From Cryptomeria japonica (lineage: Eukaryota > Streptophyta > Pinopsida > Cupressales > Cupressaceae), in NCBI RefSeq assembly GCF_030272615.1, contig NC_081411.1, positions 831,130,160 to 831,194,159 of the forward strand: a DNA stretch of 64,000 nucleotides, read 5' to 3'. Below are positions 22,832 through 34,481 of this stretch, piece after piece. Numbering within the stretch: position 1 is the stretch's first letter; every line of letters starts with the position of its first letter. The position numbers were made by a program, and so were the translations under genes. The notes beneath the pieces were generated by a model. That model had not been told where the DNA came from. It was given only the letters and a program-made list of their open reading frames with translations, and searched no databases.

Positions 22832-24450
22832 AAAATAGATATATTAGCTCAAAAATTATGGAGCTTGGAACAACAAATTAAAAACATGAAAAGTAGTAGA
22901 GCCAAAACTTTCACATCACAAAAAAACACCTTCTCCACAAACACATACAATCCAAACCCAAAGATCATGGATTGGTTTGAAAAAATGGTTATGAAAGTTA
23001 AATCATCTAGGCCAGACCCCCAAGTTACACTTCAAAACTACATCCCCCAAAATAACATTCCACCCAACCAACAATCCACATGCACACCTAGCACTCCAAA
23101 CAACCAAGCCAATACATAATGGACAACATCAAAACCTGCTAATAAACTACATAGAAAATACACACCTTTTGGGGAGCCAATGGAGTCAGCCTTACAAAAA
23201 CTTATTGCCAACAAACTTATCACACTTCTTGAGACTATACCTTTCGAACCTAAGATTAAACTTGCATGGTGGAATGATTCAAAATTTTGTGAGTATAAAA
23301 AAAAAAAGGACATAAAACTTCTGATTGCTCAAGATTGAAAATTCTCATTTAGGACCTTATCGATCAAGGAAACATTACTATTGAAGAACATCTTACTAAT
23401 TCACCTAAAGAGGAATTAGGCATATGTTATGTCACTATTTCCGAGAATGATAAATATCATCTATCTATGTCTAGCAATGGTTCATCCCAAAATAATCACA
23501 CTAATGACATATCTATCTTCCATGAAGAAATTGGCCCACAAGTAGCACCCATTTCTCCCACCATCCCCTCATCCCTTGAAGCTTTACAATAAAAATCCAC
23601 ACCATCTCCATCAAACAATGAATCCAATTATGACACTTTTCAAGTTTACCCCAAAGGCTATCCACTATAGAAATCCACGCTAATCAACTTCTTTATACCA
23701 ATCCCTCCCATGAGTCAAAAATTCTAGAACCAATGCTACCATTTTATCCATCTCCAATCAAACACACTCAATAGAGTCACATTGAAGATTCGGTCTTATC
23801 ATGTCAAAATATAGACCCCATCCAAGAATCCCCCATAAATATCCAAACTCATACCCCATGTCAAGATGATAATCTAAATTATGAAGAAACAAGTCCTGAA
23901 ATGAATCAAGATCAAGATCCAAAAGCTTTCCCATTCCATCCAATTGTTGACCAAGATCCCATCTTCCTATAACCTCATGATGATCCCACTATACCTTGTC
24001 ATTCCATCCAATATGATCCCCTTTGGCAAAATGAGAAAAGTATGCTTCCAAGTACCATTCATAATCCACTTTCTAATAAAGATCGTGATATCCATACCAT
24101 CCTTCCAGATGACCTTATTCAAAATCAAGAGTGAAACACCCTTTCCACTCCATCTAATGATCCTCTTCCATGTCAAGATCAAAGTATCCCATCACCTCAT
24201 TGTCATAATATGCCATATCCATCTTAGGATCCCAACATCTCTCCTAAAACCCCTCATGATCCTATTCCTCCTCGAGATCATATCACCACTATCCAAGCTA
24301 TTCATGACCCCTTATATATCAACTTGGTTCATCCACTTTCATCAAATCCTATTTACTCTATATTGTATCCTCCTCAAAATGGACTCGCACTTTGTTTCAA
24401 AAATAACAAGCATCCCATTGCTAAAAATATTTGTCAAAGCATGAATTATT
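22832..24450 (+). pseudogene. gag: Ty3 (Tat-like) gag C-terminal fragment, element I
   Basis: The clear part (22832-23640) reads ILAQKLWSLEQQIKNM, then TPFGEPMESALQKLIANKL, then LAWWNDSKFCEYKKKKGHKTSDCSRLK. This matches the same region of the element C Gag (TPLGDPIKRVLQQLV...SWWRDTEHCDLHQGRGHKTSIC). The variant zinc knuckle has lost its first His (now Lys). A frameshift falls in an A-run at 23299-23309, and TAG/TAA codons interrupt at several points. From about 23640 the frame decays and only fragments can be followed. No protease or RT follows before the LTR at 24569. Confidence 0.75.
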
Positions 24451-24568
24451 AAGGAAAAGGGTTAAGTATCCATGAACAGGGTATATTATAACCCCTTCAA
24501 ATAAAATAAAATCATAATTGTTATGACCTTGGCTACATAGCTCACTCTCAAGACATTGGTATCCCTAC
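24451..24568. other. Junction between gag fragment I and LTR H
   Basis: A short non-coding stretch with no convincing polypurine tract at the LTR edge, so the LTR may not be the 3' LTR of fragment I. Confidence 0.45.
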
Positions 24569-25765
24569 TGTAACATCCTAAATTGTTCTCCCTTACAATT
24601 TAGTCCACATTTTGGGCCCTCACCTCAGTGTTTATCTCTCAATGCTTAACTAAGACCTAATTATGCTTACATCATGAAAATATGGCCTTTCTTCCACTTC
24701 ATACACCACATGGCCCCTTTGTCCTAACCCCTAAAATGGGGTAGGACCAGGGCATGGCACCTTGGTCCTCATTTTGACCAGGGCACCATGCCTTGGTCCT
24801 CCCTATTTGGGCCCCATTTTGAACCCTTTAGGCATTTTCAAATTTGAGCAGGAAACCTAGCCCCATGTTAGCCTATGTCTAAAAATTAACATGTTTTTTG
24901 ACGAGCAAGTATATAAGGAGGTTTTCCCCTCTCATTTGGATATATAGATACAAGGGTACAAGGGAAAAATTATAATCATCAAGCATTCAATTGTTTAAGT
25001 ATTGAAGTATTCTTCATCAACCATCTCTAGATGTCTTCAAGGTTTCATTCTTCATTCATCAATTATGGAGCAACATTACATCTTTCATATGCAATCATGT
25101 GTGTGTGAGTAGGGTTTTGTCACGTTCATGTCATTTCATACAATATATGTGATTACATTCAAGAAGAAAAGAATCATTATCAATCGTTGTAGATCTAAGG
25201 TATATCCTTTCATTATTTATTTCAACATTTGCAATATTTTAATTAAGGTTAATTCCTAAATCAGGGTTTGAATTAGGCAAAACCCTATTCCCAACCTATT
25301 TTCCTTTCTTTCTGTGTGCAGGAAACAAGTATGGAGCTACGATTTTCTGAATTGACATTATTTATAGAGACGAATCTTCCCCCTTTGGTGTGCAAAATGT
25401 TTAGAGGACCAAGGCAATTTTCACCAGCATCCTAATAGTTTACAAGCTCTTTTAGGGATCAGGTCTAAATCTACTTATATTTCTCAAATCCAGGTGCATG
25501 CCTCATTCCGATGACTGTAGCTCACTATTTTCGTGTTTTTACCTTCATTTTCAGTATTTTACCCTAATTTTAGCAATTCAACTAACAAAAGAGTGAAAAC
25601 AAATCCACCCCTTGAATTCAATCAATATTTTTAGTCCTTACCTTTGTTGGTTTGTGACTAAATCTATTGGATTCAACCCTCTTTTGAATGTAGTGGTCAT
25701 TAAGCAAAATATTAGTGGTTTTCATCCTTCTTGTGGAAGAAACACTAATAATTTTCACCATTACA
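24569..25765 (+). repeat. LTR H (Ty3-type, plus strand)
   Basis: 1,197 bp with perfect 5-bp inverted termini TGTAA...TTACA, followed directly by a PBS. It contains a TATA box and a pyrimidine-rich stretch after it. No partner LTR is visible in the window. Confidence 0.75.
24910..24918 (+). promoter_or_regulatory. TATA box of LTR H
   Basis: TATATAAGG, with a pyrimidine-rich run 5-15 bases downstream, as in many plant LTR promoters. Confidence 0.55.
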
Positions 25766-25768
25766 TTT

Positions 25769-25781
25769 TGGTGAACCCAAC
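25769..25781 (+). promoter_or_regulatory. Primer binding site of element H (TGGTGAACCC type)
   Basis: TGGTGAACCCAAC starts three bases after the LTR end. The first ten bases are identical to the PBS of element C, so both use the same non-initiator tRNA primer. I cannot name that tRNA from memory with confidence. Confidence 0.65.
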
Positions 25782-26344
25782 TCCTCACACCTTTAATTCT
25801 GATTTATGTTCTCAAATCTGGGTATTTATGTAATTTAAAATTCAAATTTACATTTACAAGTTTAATTTCCAATTGAATTTAAAAAATTTAGAGGTTAAAT
25901 TCACAAAAATCCTAATTTTTAATTCTAAAATTGAGCTTGTGGATTGTTTAATTTGGATTAATTGTCTCAAATTGGATTTAGAAACATTTCAAAATTCAAA
26001 TTAAAATCCACAAATCTCATAATTAATCAAATTATATAAATTTAGAGGTTTAATTCATAAAAACCCTAATTTATTTTGGTTAATTTGATTTGTGGATTAC
26101 CTCAATTTGTCACATCAGATCTGATTTTAAAACTTAATAATGACACTTAATAGATCTGATTATTGTGCTATTTCACATACAATTTCCTTGCTTTTCACTT
26201 ATATTTATCAAAACCATGTGTTGGATAATGGCTTCTTTCATTTCACATTGCTTCTTTTCATCCATAGCACTTTGGCATATTGAGTTTTTAGTGTTTCAAA
26301 ATTTCCCCCTTTCGATCAATTTGATCTCAAAGCTTTCATCTATA
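25782..26344 (+). other. AT-rich leader of element H
   Basis: Untranslated leader between PBS and coding region, with repeated aattcaaatt/tttagaggtt motifs. No gene. Confidence 0.5.
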
Positions 26345-26531
26345 GGGCATGTTGTGTTATCATGATGTTTTGGAGAAATTGCATTTCATATGTAGATCAC
26401 TTGAAGCTTTTGTAGATTCAAATTCTAGAGATGCTAATGGAAAACCTAATACTTGTACCTCTCCTGGGGTACCTAATGGGAATGAAGAAAGAGTAATACT
26501 CCTATCAATGATCTCTCTAATGGGGAGAAAG
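26345..26531 (+). pseudogene. Element H coding region, 5' part
   Basis: A frame with RSLEAFVDSNSRDANGKP and TSPGVPNGNEER runs up to the insertion site of element B. After one frameshift, the last codons (NDLSNGEKA) join in frame to the sequence at 31126 if element B and one TSD copy are skipped. The function of this N-terminal part is unknown. Confidence 0.55.
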
Positions 26532-26870
26532 TGTTAAAGTTGTAGAATACAACCTCACAGAACCCAGTGAACACTTGTATGCAAATAACCTGTCACAACA
26601 ATGGAAGATTCACACAAAACACAAAGATTGCTTTGAAAAATCAGAGCAAGAATATGCAATAATAATAATCAGATTGGTTAAGGATTACAAAAGGATCAAT
26701 CCTTATAAAAGGAGATCAAAACCTAAAAACAATTAATAATTAATATTCCTAAGTTAAGCTTCCTAAATTTAGCTTAAGTGAAATAGATAAAAGGTGACTT
26801 AATTATTAAATCGATATGATTTAATTATTTAAGTAAACTAATGCATTAATTATTTAAGTAAGCTAAAAAA
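26532..26870 (-). repeat. 3' LTR of element B
   Basis: It starts TGTTAAAGTTGTAG and tracks the 5' LTR closely to about 26848 (...aagtaaactaat). The terminal bases ending in AACA in the other copy are replaced here by a partial duplication (ttaattatttaagtaa), so the inner edge is approximate. Confidence 0.8.
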
Positions 26871-29858
26871 AACTAAGAACTAGATGCTAGAAAGCTAAAA
26901 ATGGGTCCCGACAACAAGGCTTGGTGAGGTACCCAAGTACAATGAAATCTCTGTAAAGTGGAGAAAAGGAGAAAAACCTATGGGAACAAAAATCCTCTCC
27001 AAGAAGAGATGAAATCTCAAGTGAAGGACTAAGAAGCCTCCAAACAAGAATGTTCCAAAAGATAGGAACAAAAGACAAGCATGAAGAATCACTGAAGCAT
27101 GAAGAAGCTGCAAACTCTATCATAGAATGACTTCTAATATGTTGAAATAAGAACCTCCTCTGAAACAAAAGATGACCATGATCAAGAAGACATGAATCTG
27201 CATGAGTTCCCTCAATGACACTACTCAAATCCAAATCAGATGGCAAATGCAAACAAAACATCTAGAATCCAAAGATACAAATGGCACGAGTACCAACAGT
27301 CTTAAAAATTGATCAAATGAAAAAATGGAAGGTCACCTTCGAAAAGGAATGCATGAGTGTCCATATGGTAAGTGTTCCATCTCACCAAAATGCATGGGTA
27401 ACCAGTCACTTCATCCGCCTAGTACATAGGAACAAATACCGAATACATAGCTCACTCCAACACGAAACTAAGGAAGCATTAATACCAACAGTAGAACCCC
27501 CCCCATAATGCTGACAAGGGAGAGGTATGACAGGTACATAGAATGTAAAAGTCATAATGTAGTGCATGAAGAAGAGCCAAGAACATCTGACCATGCAGAC
27601 ATGAAATTACAAGAAAATACAAAGGGTGTGCAAACCAAGACACACACACATGAGAAAGGTATGAAGGAAAACATAGGAAAAGATCAAACCCCCATGGCAC
27701 TTTATATCATAGTGTGAGTACACTAAGGCACAAAAATGATGTGCAAGATCCCATAATACATGTGAAATACATAGGCACTTTATCTCAGTGCGTTTACAAA
27801 ATCATAAGTGCTTATAATTGATGCAGAGAGTCTTGGAGCTTGATCCAATTCACCTTCTTGATTGACTTGTCTTCCTCAACCCTTCAACTACTCAAGCCCA
27901 TCCAATGACACTTAGTAGGGGTTTTTATATTGAGACCTCCAAGGTCTGAACCAATTTGGCTTGCCTCCAAGGTGTATCCACTAGTCTTAGATAATCAACT
28001 CCTCCTATTGAGGTTGCCACCTCAATCTCCACACAACACTCCTAGGCTCCAACAACTCCTGCAAGGATCACAACACTCCAACCTCATTCAATGGAATCAA
28101 AATAAATATACATAGTGTATTTGAAGTATTTTGAGGCTTTTAGAATCTCCAAAACCATCTCCATGGTTTCCTAGCCTTTCTTTGTCTCTATTGGGCTCAA
28201 ATAGGCCTAATTAGATTAGCCCTCCCTTGGCAGTTTTAAGGGCTTAGTTTGAAAACTTCCCAAATAAGGCCATAAATAAATTATACATTCGAGTACCCTT
28301 TTCATATTTACAGATAATATTATAAAATTGCATCTAGGTTATCTGTACACATAGGGTTTTCAATACTGCACTAATTTCAAGGGTTTAGGCCTACCCGAGT
28401 GACTTGGAAAGATGGTTTCAAAACCCTTCACCAGTCAAAACACTTGCTCAAAAAAATTAGGATTATTGAACGGGACTTAGAGGGCTTTCCAACCTTGTGA
28501 CATTTTGTCTTCCACCAATCCACACGTGCTCAGAATTTACACATCTTCTGCTGTCCTAACTCACCAACTCCCAGCAGTGAGCCTAGGGCTTCATTGTATC
28601 TCATCCACAAAGACCTGAAAAAAAAAACAAACCTATTCTAAACCTATATATGGACCCTATCCTATCATTCCACTTTATTACAATAGGTTCCATTAATGGA
28701 TTCTTAGGTTAGAGCCATTTTTGCTCTTAAACCCTACTTGCAAGGGTTTTACACCTAGTTACAAAGAATGGATGATATCTCTGCAACTAAAGACAATCAG
28801 TCCTGCTAATCAAACTTATTGGAAAGTAAATTCAATGAAAACTCATGCCCTACAAAGAGGTTCTACAATCAAGTCCATACTGGAGCGTACAAAGCAATGA
28901 AAACTCAAGAAAACTGTTAAACAGTGAAGAAAACAAGATTTGCTTGCAACTCAAAAACTTGTTCTTGCATTCCCAAATTCTCCAACCCGTATAATGAAGG
29001 TATTTTTGGATTATATGCCCATGTTTCAGTTGATTGAACCAAATTTAAACGTCATCATCCAAAAATGCAACTTTTGCACAAATTGCAAAATGTTGCGAAA
29101 CAACTTTTCATTCTAGTGCATTTCAAGGCTCCCTATTACATGATAATAATGATCTGGAGTACTACTCCTGTGATCAACCTTAGCATTACAAATTCTTAAG
29201 CTGATAGCATCCTAAATACAAATGACACAATCAAAACTTGGACAACTCACCCATGGCTCTATTGAGTCCCAAATGGTTGGTCCATTATTACATCATAAAA
29301 ACAACACACAAAAATTAGAAGAAAAACAAAATTGCATGCTTGGAGTGTTAGGTGCCCTGTACCAATAATGAAAGCTCAGAATGCTAAATAGACATAACAT
29401 TGTAAATACATGAAGAACAACAAAAAATGAGTCATCCCACACAAACAAGAAGTTTCCACGATATCATATGTCCAAGTAATTCACCAGAGTATGAAAACAC
29501 AAAAAACTGAATAAAATATACCTGGAGTAAAATCTGGAAAAAGTGCATAGATGGTTGTGAAGAGCTCTGAAACATCATCCCAACATCATTGGAATCATGA
29601 AAAATGGAGAAACTGGCAAAAAGTTACGAGCTTGGGATTGAAAATAGTACCTCTAGCTTCAAATGGTTGTAGAATGCACCAATAACAACAAAAAAGGTGA
29701 TGAAACCCACATATCTGGAAAGTAGATGAAACTAGCTTTCTGACGATATCTCATTTGCCAAAAAACAATATCGTATGCCCAAGTTATGGCCAAATGAAAA
29801 AAATACCTCTTTTAGGGGGCACAAAGAGGGTTCAAAGGGGCCATTGTGCAGTCCCAAC

Positions 29859-29874
29859 TACTGACGTCAGTAGA
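29859..29874. promoter_or_regulatory. 16-bp perfect palindrome containing TGACGTCA
   Basis: CTACTGACGTCAGTAG reads the same on both strands. Its core is the classical bZIP (CRE/TGA-type) recognition sequence. It lies at the edge of the GC-rich island of element B. A binding role is inference. Confidence 0.55.
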
Positions 29875-30192
29875 ATATTCCCTTCCTGATGAAAAAATCC
29901 CCCCATGCCAAGATTTTTTTCGACGACTCGAAATATGGTGCAGAAGAACCAGAAATTTTTGCGGCAGCCAGAAACAGGTTGTGCGTGCCGGAAAGGGAGG
30001 ATGGCAGGGGGCCCGAAGCAAGGGCGCAGGAAAAATTTGGTGATGCCCGGGATGGCAGTGTCGAAAACCATGGGTGGCAACCATAAAAGGTTGTGGCGAT
30101 GCCGAAAACCATGGGCATCGGAGGTGTTCATGTCGCTGGTCATCGGGGGAAGGACCACCGACGGTACCTTCTGGTACCCGATGACTTGCATA

Positions 30193-30232
30193 GGTACTGA
30201 CAATAGTGTGTAGCGCGAGTACTGTCAGTACC
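30193..30232. other. Inverted repeat (10-bp stem, 20-nt loop)
   Basis: GGTACTGACA at 30193-30202 pairs perfectly with TGTCAGTACC at 30223-30232. It could form a hairpin in the element RNA, for instance as a packaging or dimer signal near the 5' region. The role is not known. Confidence 0.6.
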
Positions 30233-30752
30233 TTGCGTAGGGCATTAATGACTTTCTTTTTTTCTTTTTCTTTTTTTTTTCAAAAACTTTTTACATAGTT
30301 TTTGTTGTTTTAACAATTTTTTATTTTTTTTGAAAAACAAAATGAAAAATAATAAAAAATACCAAATTTATTTTTTCTCAAAATGTGTGCACAGTTGGCG
30401 GTACAGTCGTACGACCAAGGAGAAGAATGACCCCCAGATGCTTCTGTCACTGAAAATAGTCGAATTATATATCAAAATTAGTGGAATCGGCCTCCTGAAG
30501 CCATTGTGAGGTCCTTTTGGACCCAAATTGCTCCAAAAAACAAGTGCCCCTTGGATCACAGAAAAAACACTGAATTTTCAAACCCTCATAGATTTGGCCC
30601 CGTGAATCAAAAATTGACAAACAAAAGGTCAATCTTGACTATTTGACACATGCCAGATTCAATGGTGAGGTCCAAATCAACCCAAATTGTGCAGAAAACC
30701 TACTACAGATAGAATCTCCCAATCTAAAGAACAAGAAAGCCTCAGGTCTGAA

Positions 30753-30764
30753 GCTCTAATACCA
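30753..30764 (-). promoter_or_regulatory. Primer binding site of element B
   Basis: TGGTATTAGAGC on the minus strand, one base from the usual TGGTATCAGAGC, directly beside the LTR at 30765. Confidence 0.85.
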
Positions 30765-31120
30765 TATTAAAGTTGTAGGATACAACCTCACAAAACCCAG
30801 TGAACACCTGTATGCAATTAACCTGTCACAACAATGGAAGATTCACATAAAACACAAAGATTGCTAAAAACTAGAGCAAGAATATGCAATAATAATAATT
30901 AGATTGGTTAAGGATTACAAAGGGATCAATCCTTATAAAAGGAGATCAAAACCTAAAAACATAAACCCTAAAAGCAATTAATAATTAATAATAAATTAAT
31001 TATTAATATTCTTAAGTTTAGCTTCCTAAATTTAGCTTAAGTGAAATAGAGAATAGGTGACTTAATTATTAAATTAATATGATTTAATTAATTAAGTAAA
31101 CTAATACCTTTACTCTAACA
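30765..31120 (-). repeat. 5' LTR of element B
   Basis: 356 bp, ending CTCTAACA at 31120 next to the TSD. The inner end TATTAAAG carries one change from TGTTAAAG in the other LTR. Confidence 0.87.
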
Positions 31121-31125
31121 GAAAG

Positions 31126-32104
31126 CAATGAAGATTAACATGGTACCATCTTCTTCTCATACACATACCCTAGTGAAAGGGGGTCAAGATAAACATATTG
31201 GTGTTTCCATCTTTCTAGATCCTCCTTATTCTCCTAGAGCCTATTTTTATCACCAAAAAATTTGTAGAGAAGATGATGTGATGAATTTTATTCATGATCT
31301 ATCTCCAAACATAACATTAAGAAAACATGAGGCCTTAGATGATGAGTATCTTCCTTCCCAATCTACCAAAGAGGATATGCATGATGAAAGAAAGGAAATT
31401 CCTCCTCCACAAGCTATTTATTATTCATCTACTAACCCTTTTATTCCTTCTAAACATTCTTACACTACAAACTTCAAAGAAATTTATTATAATGTTCCTC
31501 TGCCTCATCAATTAAAGGATTCTTATAGGATTCGCTTTAACATAATATCAAGACAAGGTTTTAGAGGACATGGACTTGGAAAATTGGAACAAGGGATTAG
31601 AGTCCCTATAAACTCTCCTACACAAATTACCACAGAATTCCTAAGAAACAATAATAAATCTCCTCTAGATAACCTCCTTAGGGTTCAAGATTTTAAAGAC
31701 CATCTTGCAAGACAACAAACCATTCATTCCCGTAAATGTGCTTCTTCTTCAAAAACTCATTTTTGTTCATTTCATAAAACTCATGATCATCATGCTAATG
31801 ATTGCCCTGATTTTAAAAATGCAATGAAAGGACTTATTAATAGATAGTGGCAAAGTTAAAATAATTGATGATAATCCTTCTTCTTCCAATAACAACCCTT
31901 GTCCTAAATATCAAAAGAATAAGCCTACACCTATTGATGATAAAGAACAATTAGCAACTAGAATCTTTTGGAAATTAAAGTATGACAAGAATGTTGTTTT
32001 TCCTTTTGTGAAGTTTAGTGCACTAAGCATAAGGAAGGTAGTGGATATTGTTTTTTTCAACATGGTGGTTCTCATTCTATTGGAAAGTGTAAATATTTTA
32101 AATA
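31126..32104 (+). pseudogene. Element H coding region, 3' part: G-patch plus zinc-finger protein
   Basis: A 240-codon open frame continues from MKINMVPSSS. Visible are a linker, a G-patch motif (ISRQGFRGHGLGKLEQGIRV, about residues 142-161) and a C-X2-H-X4-H-X4-C zinc knuckle (CSFHKTHDHHANDC) near the end. A one-base frameshift at about 31844 leads into a second frame (GKVKIIDDNP...). A further change of frame gives another knuckle-like motif, YCFFQHGGSHSIGKC, near 32050-32090. G-patch domains bind RNA and activate DEAH helicases in host proteins, and they occur beside the protease in some plant Ty3 elements. No protease or RT follows here. The start is that of the interrupted upstream part (26345-26531). 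Confidence 0.68.
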
Positions 32105-34481
32105 ATTTGTTCAAGAATAATATGATCTTGCATGTATATATCTTTCAACATATCGTTCTCTCTTTCTAGGTGAAAAGGTAGTGCCTTAGTACTTCTTTCA
32201 CCCTCATGTTTCTCCTCACCTTATGACACTATTAGTTAACCTAATTGGGGGCTCTTTGTCACTAGAGGTGGTGCTTTTTCAATTTGAAACATCTTGGGGT
32301 AGAAACATGATTCTCTTTTACAAAATCCACACTCCCCAAGGTCCGGTTTGTTGGGTCACAACTATGCAAGGGTAATTCAGGGTTCATGTGATTTGTCCAA
32401 TCAAGGTGGTATGTTGGTTGTAGAAGACACTTGCATAGATCCACTTAGAAATAAAATGAAAAAAGTATGGGGATTGAGGAAGAAATGAACGTAACCATGC
32501 AATATTGTTAAATTTGAAATAAATACTTCAAATAACCAGATATTATCGATAACAGACTAGATAGTAGCCAGTGAAACTTCCATCTACATGCAAGGTCTAT
32601 GGCCTTATACGCAAAAAGAGATGATTAGAAACTTCACATACCATAATAATGAAATCCACAATATCCAAAATAATTATACTATCTAGAATGAGAGAAGATA
32701 TAAGATCAAATAAATACCAACTTCATTCAACAAAGATCATGAAACAACTTGCATTGATTAATTATGGAAATAAAGGTACCAACAAGCACTGATACTAAGA
32801 GAGATCAACAAAATTTGAAGTTTAAAATTATAGGAATGAAAATACTATAAATGAAATCTTAACTCTGGCCTCCAATATTCAATATTTGGACCCTCAAAAT
32901 GGCTTGATTCATTACATTTATAGCATATGGCCCCTATGTTCTAGGAATAAACTACGCCTATAACCCAGTTACAAAATGGTGGAGGTTGCAATAAACATGC
33001 AAGTCACTGACCTTGAACCTTAGTTATATTATGCAAAACACAAGCGAACAATAAGTCTTCTCTCAGTGCAATAGTGCATGTATGTTCCAGGTGTGCTATG
33101 TTTGCCTGACAATGGTCTCCATGCATGACAAGTGTAATCTGGATCCTCCTTCAAACTATTGTTCTTACCAAGAGTTCACCTTCTTCCTTGGGGTATACTG
33201 GGAGTTGTCCTTGTGTTCATTGTTTGTTCCTTTTTTAGTTGTGGTAGTTCCCCACGTAGTAGTTTATTGAGGTAGACGGTGGATTGGACACATACTCAAT
33301 CCAAAGTTTTGAGACCCTTAGAGCTTCTCTTACCTCTTCTATCTTATTGACCAAACTGTCCACTGTTTGTGTTGCTTGGTAGGATTGGAGAACTAGGTGC
33401 ACGTATCTATCCATGACTATGATATCAAATTCAGTGGCCAGAGAGAAGTACCCAACAACATATGCTTCCCATTGCCTGAGGATCACTTCCTGGTGGAGTG
33501 CACCTGATTGCATTGCATCCTTTCCATACTTTCCTAGTACCTTCATTACATATTATTCATATTGTTCAAGAAAGTTGAAGAAGGATAGATGTTATTTGAG
33601 TGCCTTAGCTCTACACTGTGTTGGGAATTCAAATATTTTGTCAAATTTTGAAGCCCTAGGTTCAAAATTTTGATTTTTGCACTCAGAAAGCACCCTGTTG
33701 AACAAGCCTGTGTAGCTGAGTTTGAGAGCTTACAATTTTGCACATATGAATTGTCATGCAGAATCCTCTTGGTAAAGTGTTATTAACCTTGTAGAGATTT
33801 TATGTGTCCATTTTTATCCTCCCATGATCAGTTTTGATGAATTTGTGAAGTCTCCTTTGGAGGTCCAAAGTTGGTTTGCAGATTTGCAGTTGTTGCACCT
33901 TTCTGAGTAAGCCCTCTTTGAGGCATTGTATCTTTGTACCAGATGATTGTCATACCAAACTAATAGTTTCCCATGATTCTTTGTTATTTTTTGAATCCCC
34001 ATGCCAAGTGGTGCAGCACCGTGTGTCTGTTTGCTAAGTTTTTAAAGTCCATTCATTTTGCAAAAGGTTTAGTTTTGCAAATTGAACTGTACATAATGTG
34101 CATCTTGTAGCCTCGCATGTGAGATTTTATTTCAAACCTTGTTGATCTTCACATCAAAGTGGTTATTCCCCATGATTATTTACATAATTATCTACCACTT
34201 TCTCGGTTTGTAGCCCTCCAACTCCTCATTTGATCAGTTTTCAAGACTCGTTCCAAATGAACTTTTTCAGGGTTTCTCAAGTAGCATGTTTAGATTTTTG
34301 AAGGCAACTTTGAGGTTAAATATTTTTCACATGTGACCTAGTAAGGTCAAACCTCTTGCACACGCATTCAAGCTATCTAGATGTACTAGTGTGCCAAGTG
34401 GTGGCCCTTGAAGTGGAGGTTTGATATTTTTTCAAATCATGTTTTGAATGGTACTTAGGTTGATTTAACAAGATTAGTTTC
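32105..34481. other. Unassigned region left of element C
   Basis: Mostly non-coding. One protein-like minus-strand frame is listed separately. I see no LTR pair. Element C inserted at 34481/34482, and the flank resumes at 54576. Confidence 0.5.
33235..33600 (-). pseudogene. Orphan coding-like fragment, unknown family
   Basis: One frame of about 120 codons with a single TAA near 33555 and sensible amino-acid composition: FLEQYE..., KVLGKYGKDAMQSGALHQEV, LATEFDIIVMDRYVHLVLQ, DSLVNKIEEVREALRVSKLW. It is helical in appearance, with no known motif. It may be another remnant of a retrotransposon accessory protein. The coding assignment is tentative. Confidence 0.35.

Larger units (their letters stand above)
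26871..30752 (-). other. Non-coding interior of element B
   Basis: 3.9 kb. I scanned both strands for gag, PR, RT, RNase H and integrase motifs and found none. Short frames, such as one on the minus strand around 26887-27261, show no known motif. The part at 29810-30240 is distinctly GC-rich against its AT-rich surroundings and carries a 16-bp palindrome and a 10-bp-stem hairpin. A T-run and A-run zone follows at 30248-30370. Confidence 0.6.
26532..31120 (-). mobile_element. Element B: LARD-like non-autonomous LTR element
   Basis: 4,589 bp with a perfect 5-bp TSD GAAAG (26527-26531 and 31121-31125). The 5' LTR is at 30765-31120 and the 3' LTR at 26532 to about 26870. The PBS is a variant initiator-tRNA-Met site. 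The 3.9-kb interior has no gag or pol motif in any frame, so the element relies on others. It interrupts the coding region of element H. Confidence 0.88.

Noticed and set aside
29812-30213. Several overlapping frames on both strands in the GC-rich part of element B
   Set aside because: High GC lowers stop frequency on all frames; none has a recognisable motif or a plausible start context.
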